In this document: positions 25,812 through 36,087 of the stretch, one piece after another
Numbering within the stretch: position 1 is the stretch's first letter
Layout of the letters: each line of letters opens with the position of its first letter
Source: Plasmodium coatneyi
Lineage: Eukaryota; Apicomplexa; Aconoidasida; Haemosporida; Plasmodiidae
Direction: 5' to 3'
Assembly (NCBI RefSeq): GCF_001680005.1
Contig: NC_033566.1
Span: 248,001-312,000, forward strand
Length of the DNA: 64,000 bases
Made by a program: the position numbers and the translations under genes
The notes under the pieces: generated by a model
Told to the model about the DNA's origin: nothing
What the model saw: only the letters and a program-made list of their open reading frames with translations
Databases searched by the model: none

Positions 25812-26079
25812 ATTCATCATGGAAGGATGCGTCTCAGGGGAAGCACCCCCTTTATTGCACCCTCCACTTGGCGAACCCACATCCCTACCAACATGCAGCG
25901 CTCCGTTACTTGGCCAGGGAAAAAAGGAAAGCTGCCAATATATCATGAGCCCTTTCTCATCTCGTCGCTCAGCCAGACCTTCCCATTGTTAAGGCACAAT
26001 TTGGTCATTCACCCAATGAGGGGGTCTTCTTCCAATTTGATCACCCTCCGGAAAATTGCATGCCATATCGAAGCGCTAA

Positions 26080-26750
26080 TTAATTTACGTCACACTTCAC
26101 TTCAGCAATGGGGGGTAGAAGAACCTTCCACATGCTGTTAAACCTTTCACTTCGCATAACAGTTTGCACATCATGTCGTTTTATTCCATTTTTTTTCACC
26201 TTAATAAATTTCCTTTTATCCCATTTCGTTTTACCAAATTTTCCTCCCAGTAGGGGACCCGCCAAAGAACTTCGTGCAAACTTTGATCCCGATTCCTTTT
26301 GTGTGATCACTTCCTCCACCTCAAATGTTTCGTGTTCATTTCATCATTAGGTTTTAACAATCTCCACACCTGTGGTTTCAATAAATGCAATTTCGTCTCA
26401 TGTTGCCTTAACACACTAGCACTTCGCTTTCGGTCCGTATATGTTAACTTGGTCGACATTCCAGAGTAGTTACATAAAGAATGGCCTGCCTTCAAAACAT
26501 GGACTAACTTCGTCAGCGTTATGATAGATGGTGTTATAAACGCCAAGGTTTTCATAAAAGCTTCTTCGTTAAAGTTTCCATCCTTCCTTAATTTCTTTAA
26601 GTATAAGTCTAGCGACTTTTCATTGTTCAGTGCGGTGGTGTTGAATGGGTATATCAGTGGGAACGCCAGTCTACTTTGTAGCAGATTTATCAGCATGTTG
26701 ACACGACATATGAGGAGCGATAGTCGCTTTTCCTTCCCCGGGGCGTTCAT
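26080..26750 (-). pseudogene. Unknown gene with a probable 1-base frameshift
   Basis: Two minus-strand frames abut. The first starts at the ATG at 26750 (MNAPGKEKRLSLLICRVNML) and runs 147 codons to a stop at 26307. The second is open to the stop at 26080 and encodes coding-like sequence (EVEEVITQKES, LAGPLLGGKFGKTKWDKRKF). The two overlap by about 34 bases around 26306-26341. A gain of one base in the TTT at 26339-26341 would merge them into about 223 aa. No good intron fits; the only GT-AG option is about 50 bases with a poor donor. The break may be a sequencing or assembly error, in which case this is an intact gene, or a real lesion. I do not recognise the family; the basic C-terminal half would suit an RNA-binding or ribosomal protein, but that is speculation. 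Confidence 0.55.
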
Positions 26751-28208
26751 CTTGATTTACCCGTCGATGGCAGCTGGTCGGATGGGCATCGTAAAGAAAT
26801 ATTATGGCCGTTCCAAATGCCAATGTTAAAATAGCGTCCAGCTCACCTCCTACCTGTGTGCTGCGCGCATTTTCGAAAAAGGAAAAAATGTTTCAATGGG
26901 AAAATGACTCAACAAAACCGAAGGACGCAACATAAAACATACCACATGCGTTCAAGGAGGTGGGAAAATCAAACAATTTGCTTCTTCCCTCCGCTTATGT
27001 AAAAAAAAAAAAAAGCAAATCGACGACGCAATTTTTATAATAACCGTTCCGCCAACCTTACAGGTGTAGGAAATGTAATAAGCGCTAAACAGCTGTGCTA
27101 TCTGTTTATAGCAAAAGTGGAAGCCTCTTTTTTTTTTTTTTTTTGCACACATTCGTTTCGCACCCATTTTGGCAAGTGCTTATTGAGAGTTCCCCTTCCG
27201 CTATGGAAGAACTTCCTATTGGGGAAGTGGTTTAACTGCCTAAGACGCACCACTCGTGCTGCATCACGACATTTCTTCGACATGCAACTCTACACATCTC
27301 TCAAACAAGGAACCCATTTTACCTTGCGTTCCTCTCATGTTAACAAATGGAAGATAATCCAGTAATTCATGCGCGATACGTAACCGCTACTTGAACGTCG
27401 TTTAAATGCTACTCAAGCAGTTCACACCCTGTTGACAAAGTTACACAAGCCATAATTATCTAAATGGGTGTAAGCAACAAGCCAAATGGTGAGTTACTAA
27501 AATATAAATCCGTGCAAATACATACAACGATGCAATCGTCTTGCGCAAAAAATGTACACTTTAAAAATTGCACGTAAATATTGGGAGGATACCCCAAATG
27601 GAATAAAAAAGCTTTTAAATTGTGACACGTCCCCTGCCTTCCTTGATGTATTACGCCATTGTGTGTGTAAGAAAGATACTTGCACTTGGTCCGTTTAGAA
27701 ATTGTTAAAAAGGAGGAAACCATTCTTCTACGATAGAGTGATCCATAACTGATCGGCTTCCTAAATTTACAAAACATTTTCTTCAAGCTCAGACATTATT
27801 TGGACAAAGTATCACTCAAATTTTAGCTACATAGACAAAGGGGTTATATACCTTTGGGGTGGGTTCTCCAAATACACTTGTAAAGATATCAATATAGCTA
27901 CGCTGCTTCTTCCCTCCGAGTTATTACTCTCCCAGGTGTTACATGCTAAATCCGTCCTCTTAGAGGAAGTGCCCTCCGTACCATACTGTTATAACTTGCT
28001 AGCAGTACCAGTTTATCCTTTCTTCCTAATTTTCCTCAACAGAATTACTGTGCAGTGGGGAACAAAATTCATTTAAACTGTCTCCACACATATGCGCGGA
28101 TTGAGGTGCCCATCCTTTTCTTGCTTCCATATCGAGGTAGGCATTTTTCTTTTTCTCAAATTGATAGTACTGTTCTACCAAAAAGAACCAACTTTGAAAA
28201 ATCCCCTC
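26751..28208. other. Intergenic region with one candidate small spliced gene
   Basis: This lies between the start of the frameshifted gene and the 3' end of the SSNA1-like gene, both on the minus strand. It holds A/T runs near 27000-27014 and 27127-27144 and a weak candidate at 27497-27796 (listed separately). Nothing else is supported. Confidence 0.5.
27497..27796 (-). CDS. Candidate 56-aa two-exon small gene
   Basis: The minus-strand ATG at 27796 begins MSELEENV and reaches a reasonable donor (TT|GTAAAT). Splicing to the CAAG acceptor before 27641 keeps phase and continues as KAGDVSQFKSFFIPFGVSSQ to a stop at 27497. Model complement(27497..27641, 27771..27796). The amino-acid composition is plausible and the unspliced frame looks less like protein. 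There is no homology to lean on, and the acceptor lacks a strong pyrimidine tract. Treat as a candidate only. Confidence 0.25.
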
Positions 28209-28773
28209 TTAATGGTGGTGAATATTCCTCAATTCCCTGAGTGACTTAAAATCGTCCTCCGATGCCCCACTGTATAGTTTACTCCCCAGATGATTCTCTT
28301 CCCTTTTTAAAATGTGCAATAGAGACTTTGCAGACTCTCTTATTTTTGTGTACGCTGCAGATGTTTCTTTAATGGTTCGGTCATATTCTAAGCGTGTTTG
28401 TAGCTTCTTGGTTATACTATGACACACTTCTTGTAACTTTTCGTTCAGCATGGCGATCTCCTTCTGCATTCTTTCTTTGTCCTCTTCCTCATGTTGGAGG
28501 TAAGCGGGAAGAAGGGGGTGAGGGAAAAAGGTTGAGATGAAATTTGGCAGAAACAGGCAACTAATGAGCTTCACAAAAATCAGCTCGTGTGTCGCTCCGA
28601 AGCACCCTCAAACACATGTACCCGTGGGCCTAAATGCGTTCACCAAAACTTTTCCATTTTTGTACCTTTAAAATTTGCTCGTGAATTTCTTGTCTTTTTA
28701 CTCGTAGTATTTCGATGCACTTGGACAGCTCGTCCTCGTTTTTGATAAGCGGCATCGCCTTCTTCCGGTCCAT
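28209..28773 (-). CDS. SSNA1: SSNA1/DIP13-like microtubule-associated coiled-coil protein
   Basis: Model complement(28209..28487, 28666..28773), 128 aa, with one phase-0 intron (donor GTACAA, acceptor TGAG). The joined protein is a near-continuous coiled coil and aligns along its length with human SSNA1 (NA14) and Chlamydomonas DIP13. Matching blocks are ELSKCIEILRVKRQEI, the EEDKERMQKEI heptads, EYDRTIKETSAAYTKI and LLHILKREENHL. Length is close to the roughly 120 aa of the family. SSNA1 self-assembles into fibrils and acts at centrosomes, basal bodies and microtubule branch points; in Plasmodium a role at the spindle pole, gamete basal bodies or subpellicular microtubules is plausible. The splice junction falls inside the conserved coil, which supports the model. 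Confidence 0.9.
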
Positions 28774-30128
28774 TTTTTGGCCAAAATTGTTACGCACAGT
28801 TGTAAACGAATTTATAGTAAGAAGGGTTAAGTTAAGCCGTCTTGTACTTTTTTTTTTTTTTTTCAAAGAAACTTGTGAATAAAAATAGCATTGCGTGAAA
28901 GTTGTCATACTATGTAACACAAAAAAAAAAAAAAAATGTAGCAAGTATGAAGGATGGCACGTAGTTATTTAAGCTGAATGAGCATTTTGCCACGCACGAC
29001 GTTGTCTATTTTTTCGGCGAGGCACATTAACATAGAGTAAAAAAAGGTAAGGGGGATCGGACAGATGGAATAAAGAACGGAATTTACAAATATGAACAAT
29101 GAAATGAAAAGCGTAAAGGGGGGCAAGGCAGCAATTTTCCCTGCGCAACGTAATTGTCACCCAACTTGATATTTTCGCCCCCCTCTACAATTTGTGTAAC
29201 TGTTCCTTTTTGTTACACATTTTTGCTATGCGTTGTGCCACAGTTTTCGTTTCCTCGAAATTTTGTCTAAATGCAAAAGTTTAACTATCGCCGGAGGGGA
29301 AGAGCGCAGCGATTTCGTACACAAATGCGACATAACTGTGAACAGAAACACGACGCGACTTTGTACACATCATTGCGATGTAAATGCTACGGGGGGCCCT
29401 ACGCACACATATTCGCAATGTCCAGAATTTCTACTTTTTTTCTTTTTTTTATAAACAGTTTATATGTTTTTATTCTCATTTGTTAATGGGAAAATGTGCA
29501 GGAACAAATTCGCATAGCATTTTGCAAACAGGTAAATTGTGTCCACATTTTGATCACATTTTTAGCTATTTTTTTTTTTTTTTTTTTTTTTTTGGTAACC
29601 TTCGCACAGCTGGACAATTTTAAAAAACATCCTTCAACCATCCATTTCGCGCATAACCAACAACTTGGGAAAAACGAAAGCAAATTCCAGGGCCCAATTT
29701 AGCGAACAAAAGGAAGCATTTCAACGTCTTTACAAAAAATTACGAATTTTTTGATAGCTTGGCCAATTTTAAGCATGGCACAGCAAAAGTTAAAACAATT
29801 CCTTTTCCATTAATAACACACATGGTAAAAATATTTTTAAAAAATGCAACTCGTGTGTTGTAAAATGGGGCAAAAAAAAAAAAAAAAAAAAAACAGCGTC
29901 CTGTCGTCGTGGTGGACGACTACTAGCAATGTCAGTGTTACTGATTTGGACGCGGGGAGACAGAAAAGGGGGGAAAAAACGCCATAAAAGGCGATTAAAA
30001 GAGAAACTAAAAAATAAGCATAAACATGAACAGAAAAAATAAGATAAGCGTAAACGAAAAAATACACTTAAACATGGGCCAAAAAATTACTCATAAATGT
30101 TTACACAAACACAAAGGCGGGACAGCCT
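28774..30128. other. Intergenic region
   Basis: 5' flank of the SSNA1-like gene and 3' flank of the 89-aa gene. It is rich in A/T runs (28850-28863, 28921-28936, 29570-29593, 29872-29893). Open frames here are short and driven by these homopolymers; none is supported. Confidence 0.55.
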
Positions 30129-30398
30129 TCATTTGGACTTTTCCTCCTTTATCTTTTTGGTGAAGTAATCATTCACGTGACCCATAATACTTTTGACATG
30201 GCCTGACAATTTGTTATGGCTCAGGAATATTTCAACGCCATCGCTGCTGCTTTGAATGGCATCGACTGTCGCGATCGCGGAGGAGCACTCAAAGGTCTTT
30301 GCGCCATTGATGAATGTGGTTGATTTGATTAGCTTTTCGCATTCTTCCTTACTTGGGTCACCGCTGCCACCATTTTCGGCGTCACCAGAATTGTTCAT
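30129..30398 (-). CDS. Small 89-aa protein of unknown function
   Basis: An intact single-exon minus-strand frame beginning MNNSGDAENGGSGDPSKEEC. It has a disordered acidic head, a middle segment TFECSSAIATVDAIQSSSDG and a basic helical tail NDYFTKKIKEEKSK. It carries no signal peptide, membrane segment or recognised motif. Balanced codon use with no homopolymer-driven stretches, together with a clear initiator ATG, argues that it is real. It could be a small subunit of a larger complex, but I cannot name it. Confidence 0.6.
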   Translation of the reverse strand: MNNSGDAENGGSGDPSKEECEKLIKSTTFINGAKTFECSSAIATVDAIQSSSDGVEIFLSHNKLSGHVKSIMGHVNDYFTKKIKEEKSK

Positions 30399-32244
30399 TT
30401 TGTTATTTCTGTTTCAGGTGCAGACTTATATAGCGGCGTGGCTGCATAGGCATATGTATACACATATACATATATGTGTTTCCGGCCTATGTCCTTCTGC
30501 ATCACCCCCTGCGCAGCCTCAGCGCAGAATTATGTGCCTCCTTCCGCTGACCAGAAATGTGACTCGGTGGCTAAAAAGGCAGGCAGGAAAAGCCTTTTTC
30601 TCTTACAATGATAGCTATGTTAAAATGAATGCCAAAACCTGCTGCATCATTTGTCTACTGCTCAATTACGTTCTCTTCCCTCCGTGCGAGCGTTCGTGAT
30701 TATAAATATATGTACATCCGCATAAGCAGAAATGTGCGTTATGGTTAGGCAGGCTACGCAAGGTGCTCTTTAAGTGGCATTTCACCTACGTTCGCAATGG
30801 TGCCATCGGCTTGGAAAAAAAAAAGGCTCATCGAAATTGCTCACTAAACAGAAATAAAATGTCCTACACGGAGCATTAATAATATTGGGACAACAATCAA
30901 TGGTAGCATATGTACGGAATAACATGTGGACAAATTCGCATGCTTTATTTAGCCCTGTCTGTTGCTTTTACTACGTTTTTTTTCTTTTTTCAACTATGGT
31001 TGCCCCACCAAATGGTTGATCTCACAAGGGGACTTTTTCTAAATGCCCGTTTAGCCTTCAGAGGTCCTTCTCTCACACGGACTTTAGGCCAATTATTTAT
31101 AAATAATGCCTTATGGAGCAAAGTCGAGCCTTACAATGTGTAAAAATTGCTCGGTCGAATCGACACTACGAGAGAATTCCCATTCGCCAGTAAATATTTA
31201 AAAATATGGGGAGGAGAGTCACAAAGAAGCAACTACATGATCAATATGACAAAGCCTTTCAAGAAAAAAAAAAAAAAAAAAAAAAATTCCAAGTTGCTAC
31301 CAAGTTAACCAGAAGGCGGTGAAAAGGAAAGTCGCGAAAAGGAACCTGTTTGAAAGTGCATATGTTGTTAACCCCCAACCCGGAGGATTTAAAATTGCTC
31401 AAAAAAATGGTATGCATTTATTGTATATAGTAAAAATACGTGTTGCGCACTGCGCGTATTTTATGAGGTATACCCACTCTCTTTGGTACTGCGCCTTCAC
31501 TGTGCCCGCCCCTTTTTATTTTTTTTATGCCCCCAAGGTTATGCACTTCTAAATTGCGTCGCCTCCCATTGCGCGGTGACGAAAGTTTATTTAAAAATTC
31601 TTGAAAAAAAACATGCGCGTATATTAAGCAACATGTTTTATATTTTTTATATTGCCACATCGGGCCATGCGAACGAAGAATAACGCTTTAATTTAATGTT
31701 TTTTTTTTTTTTTTTTGGCACAAACGTGAAGTGGGTAGCTTCAATGACCCATCTATATATATAACCAAGTAGTGCTAGTGCATATACAAAATTATGAACA
31801 CAAGAATATGTAATAATTATATTATTATTTACACTATATAGCATTACGGTAGGGACAAATATTTTTTCTTTTCTGAAAAATAATTAGCAGCTCACGGTTT
31901 ACAATTTTCAGGCACTTTGCCGCGCGAGCGCTTAAGCAGAAGGAAAAGAAAAAAAAGGGCCCCCACGCTGCGGAATAAACATTTTTGTTGCGTGTAAATA
32001 TTAAGTATATCATTATATATATAATACAACGTATATGGGAATTTTTTTTTTTTTTTTTTTTATTAAAAAAAAATTATCCAATTTTAATTAACAAAATAAA
32101 CGTTCGCCAAATTTTATGTAATAGGAAATCCCGTTAATATTGTGGGAAACAAGAAAACGAAAGAACGAAAAAAAAACGAAAAAGGATTACTTCCATATCC
32201 GCGCGAGTTTTCCCCGTCGTTGTCAAGTCACCTTTTTTACCAAA
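30399..32244. other. Divergent intergenic region upstream of ubiquitin-L40
   Basis: About 1.8 kb between outward-reading genes. It contains A/T runs (31265-31286, 31700-31716, 32042-32060), TA-rich tracts near 32005-32035 and a TATATATATA stretch near 31753. It is presumably a shared promoter region for the 89-aa gene and the highly expressed ubiquitin-L40. No coding feature is supported. Confidence 0.55.
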
Positions 32245-33061
32245 ATGCAGATATTCGTAAAAACATTAACCGGAAAAACCATCACCCTGGATGTGGAGGC
32301 ATCCGAAACGATTAGGAATGTTAAGTCAAAAATTGAGGATAAGGAAGGAATCCCACCTGACCAGCAGAGGCTAATATATTCAGGAAAGCAGTTGGAGGAT
32401 GTCAGGTTTGTGGCTGACTACAACATCCAGAAGGAGTCCACCTTGCACTTGGTAACATATAAACATTTTCCCCCATAAAAATTACATATAAAATACGTAT
32501 AAATTACGTATACATATGTGTACGTATTTATAAATATTTGCAAACACGTACATATGGAACAAATTTAGTTTTGGAAATCGGCCGAGCGGTTTTAACACCA
32601 CGGCCATATCGTTTATTTTTTTTTCCCATGCACGTGATGAGCAGTGATTTTAAATGCACAAAATGCTATGCAGTGGAACGTGCATTTTTTCGTGGGGATA
32701 TCCAAACAAAGCTACACAGATGTATATAATGTGTACATGCATGTCCCCTTACGTTCATCACCCCTGCTATGCTCATTTAAGCCTTGCATACTTGTTGGGA
32801 ATCCTCTGCGTTCGCTTCGCCACCGAGAAAACAGCGTGACCTCCTGTTCACACCCTTTCCCTTTTTCTTCCCCCACCACAGGTTCTGAGATTAAGAGGAG
32901 GAGCCATCGAACCATCCCTTGCCCAATTGGCACAAAAGTACAACTGCCAGAAATTAATTTGCAGAAAATGCTATGCCCGATTACACCCAAGAGCCACCAA
33001 CTGCAGGAACAAAAAGTGCGGAAGGACAAATCAGTTGAGACCAAAGAAGAAACTCAAGTGA
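32245..33061 (+). CDS. UBL40: Ubiquitin-60S ribosomal protein L40 fusion (eL40), divergent ubiquitin
   Basis: Model join(32245..32451, 32882..33061), 128 aa: a 76-residue ubiquitin ending LRLRGG fused to the 52-residue zinc-binding eL40 tail. The intron falls between Leu69 and Val70. The tail has the Cys4 pattern (CQKLICRKC... NCRNKKC) and the basic end RPKKKLK. Cleavage after Gly76 releases ubiquitin and the ribosomal protein. The ubiquitin part differs from the canonical sequence at 11 positions: A19, E21, R24, S28, E31, Y45, S46, V53, F55, V56 and A57. All seven lysines, the Leu8-Ile44-Val70 patch and the diglycine are kept. Strong, constitutive expression is expected from family knowledge. 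Confidence 0.97.
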
Positions 33062-34489
33062 GCGCTGAAGCTCGATGGGCACCGGAGTGCATGTTCCCGA
33101 TCATGGGGACTGCACCTAGGTTGTAGATGCTTTGCAAAGGGGAGTTTGAAGAATCATGTTCGCGCTCAGCCCATTCTTCTCTACTAATTATGCTGTTTCA
33201 TTATTTTATTTTATGTTAATTATATTTTTTTTTTTTTTTTCACACATGTATCTATGCGTGCTATACGGGGGAATTCCCCCGGGCATGCTTCCCAAACCTG
33301 CTTCTTTAAACCACGTCTTTGAATGACCTTCAAAACGGACACGCGCGAATGGACATGCGCATCTCAACGTTTTGCGTGGGAATTTCTTGCACCCTTTGCA
33401 AACATTATCCTCACAGTGATATGTTGTGCGGGAAACTTCCACCAACTCGTTAACGTAGTGACAAACAAGGACGGAATAAAAACTTTAAAAAAAAATTCTA
33501 TGATGTGAAGGTTCTTTACAAAAGTATGAAAAATACATGGATGGGACGAAAAAAAAGGATTAGCTGCCTAGTGCATAGGCGTAGAACGCGCAATGGCAAT
33601 AACAGCCGTGATCAGTGCGACTGCTGATACTAATGCTGCTGTTACTGTTGCCATCCTATGGGTAATAATTAAAGCAGGAGGGATGAAGCGCGTATGGGAA
33701 ATACGTACGTAGGTATTCCCCTCTCCGTATAAACACACAGACACATGCACATACGACTTCGAAGGTCCACATGTGTGCGCTCTCATATGTAAGTGAACGT
33801 GCAAGACGCGGCAAAGACCCCCATATCTGCAATTAAAAAAAAGGGGGGCTAACACTTTTTGCCGATGCACGAATGCAGGAAAACGCGAAAAAAAAAAGGG
33901 ATAAAAATGGTGAAAAGGGGAAGAATAAAGAAATCAAAATTACGCAGCACTACGTTCTCATATACGCGGGCGCATCTGTGCCACTACTGTACAAGCATGT
34001 AGATGGATTAACAGATGAACAGCCCCATGAAGGTTGTGGCTCTTTTTTTTTTTTATGAGTAATCAGGCCCTCTTAGGGTAAAACTCATTCATATTATAAA
34101 AACAGAAAAATGCTTACATGGGCAGGCCGAATCTGCATATCACATGCGCACAAGGGCGCATAACCTGGCAAAAACACTCATAAACATGCATACGTAGAGG
34201 TACATATATATACCCCCACGTAAACTAAAACAAATGTGACTTTCCTTTTGCGCGCACGCCTTATTGCAGGCATATATGTGTGTACGAAGTAATGTAGCTA
34301 CCTGCAATGGTGTGACGCGAATGTAACGCAGGAGGGGGTGGTTGCATTATAGGGGTGTATTCTTATATACATGTCTCTTCCCCCTCCTATGGGCAGCTAA
34401 CCAGGGGCTTGTGCCTCCTCATTAATAAATATTTCTCTCTGACACACCCTGCGTAGAAATAAACGCGCTCCTTTACACGCATGTTCCTG
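33062..34489. other. Convergent intergenic region
   Basis: 3' flanks of ubiquitin-L40 and the BAR-like gene. A 28-codon hydrophobic minus-strand frame (MATVTAALVSAVALITAV..., about 33572-33655, preceded by an AG) overlaps a 39-codon plus-strand frame from 33593. Neither is convincing as a gene. The remainder is short-frame, moderately AT-rich sequence. Confidence 0.5.
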
Positions 34490-36087
34490 CTACTGTGGAA
34501 AGGCCGGGGGGATGTTCGGGGAGGAATAACTCTTCGCCTTCGGGGACGCTGATTTATCAGCAACACCTAGAAGACTTTTAATGTTAAAAAAAGTGGATTC
34601 TTTTTTAACTTCCGGTTCGGGTAGCGTAGGAAGGTTTACTGGCTTCTTGCACATTTTGTTTTCTAAACTCGGCGGGAGGGTACGAGCGAACGGATTGATA
34701 TTCACACTGCTGTTGCTACTGTCGTTACATTCTCTACTTTTCCCACAGCTCATTTGCCTATTCCGCGTATTCTCCATACTCTGTGTATTTTGCATATTCC
34801 GTGTATTCTCCGTACTACGCGCATTTTCCATACTCCGTGTACTTGGCATACTGCGCGTATTTTGAATACTCTGCGTATTCTGCGCAGTGAGCATATTGTG
34901 CCTACTGCTGCTGTGGCTGTACCCTTTCTTCTTTTCTTTGAAGATGTTCATGTCGTCTTCCTCCTCCAGGAAGAAGTTGTAGTCGATGGGCAACTTGGCC
35001 TTCTTCCCGTCCAGGCATTCGTATTTCTGCCAAGAAGGGGGGGTGGCGTGATAAGGGAATACATACAATGGAATGTGCGCACATACATAAATACACGCAA
35101 AGTTATGCGCAAAAATAAAGGTGTAAGGGACGCTTCCTTCTCATTTTATTTCATTTCCTCTTCCTGCGTACCAGCTCCTTTAGAGGATCCTTCAACCTCA
35201 GGGAAACCGAATTCATGAGGGAGAAGTAACACAACAAAATCTCCAAGTCCTTCCGAGCATCAAATAAAACCTTGTTCGTTTTATTTTCCAAAATTATTTC
35301 AAACCCTTTCTTAATAGCGTCATGATATTTTAGGTAATCATTTTTTACCATGTTCAACTTGGCTTCATTTCTAATCACTTTGTCTAAATGCTTTTGGTTC
35401 GATGGGGTTACCAGTTGTAATTTTCTAATTTTCTTTTCATAGTGTTCTATGGATGCTCCTAAATTTTTCTTCCTCGTGCATAAATTCTGTAGCGTCTTAA
35501 TATTTTCAAGGGTGTTATTTGCGGCCAATTTAGAATTTGCAATATGGCTAATTATCTGTTCCCTTACATCATTAAATGTGTTAAGTATGTATGACACATG
35601 TTTTATTGTTTCTAGATTCACGTCATTTTCAAAGAAGGCCATTAGACTTCTATTCAAATCACTTATCATTATATTTATGTTTTTTATAACATTCTCTAGT
35701 CTCTCCAGGTAGAGCAGCGAGTGGGAGAAGTAGTTGTGAAGTGAGTTCAGTTGTTTTCTTTCTACGTACAGCTCGTCATCCTCTTTTAAGTTATCACATG
35801 ACTTTCGGAACTGCGAAGGGGGGTAGTAGGACCACACGGTTTTCATCCCAGGGGGAGGTGAACTAGGGCACGGCGCGTATAAATCTACAGGGGCACCAAT
35901 TTGGACACACGAACAAAAGGAAAGGGAGGGCATCCCCTCTGCTGCACACTAATATAAGCTCATCCTACATTTTCCACTCCGACATTATGCCACCACCCAC
36001 GACAAGGTGAAAGCTCCTATTCTTAATTTTTTAGTTATTGCATTTTTTTACCTTTTCGACAAAAGCCTTCATGTTATTCATTGCCAT
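34490..36087 (-). CDS. BAR-domain-like coiled-coil protein with hexapeptide-repeat tail
   Basis: Model complement(34490..35026, 35172..35810, 36052..36087), 403 aa, all introns phase 0. Exon 1 encodes a short amphipathic start (MAMNNMKAFVEK). Exon 2 has a good acceptor (CCCCCCTTCGCAG). It encodes a 213-residue all-helical region with charged heptads, including HYEKKIRKLQLVTPSNQKHL, NEAKLNMVKNDYLKYHDAIK and the closing FDARKDLEILLCYFSLMNS. This pattern resembles the third helix of amphiphysin-type BAR domains, which bind and curve membranes. The N-terminal amphipathic helix fits an N-BAR arrangement. The C-terminal tail (exon 3) is disordered, with seven hexapeptide repeats and a Pro/Lys-rich end. 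The fold call is from pattern only. A role in endocytosis or membrane shaping is inferred. Confidence 0.75.
34754..34879 (-). repeat. Seven 18-bp coding repeats (hexapeptide NTRSME type)
   Basis: Seven head-to-tail 18-base units encode NTQSIQ, NTRSMP, STRSME, NARSTE, NTRNMQ, NTQSME and NTRNRQ in the tail of the BAR-like protein. The units are degenerate at the DNA level, so the array is not recent. Confidence 0.9.
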
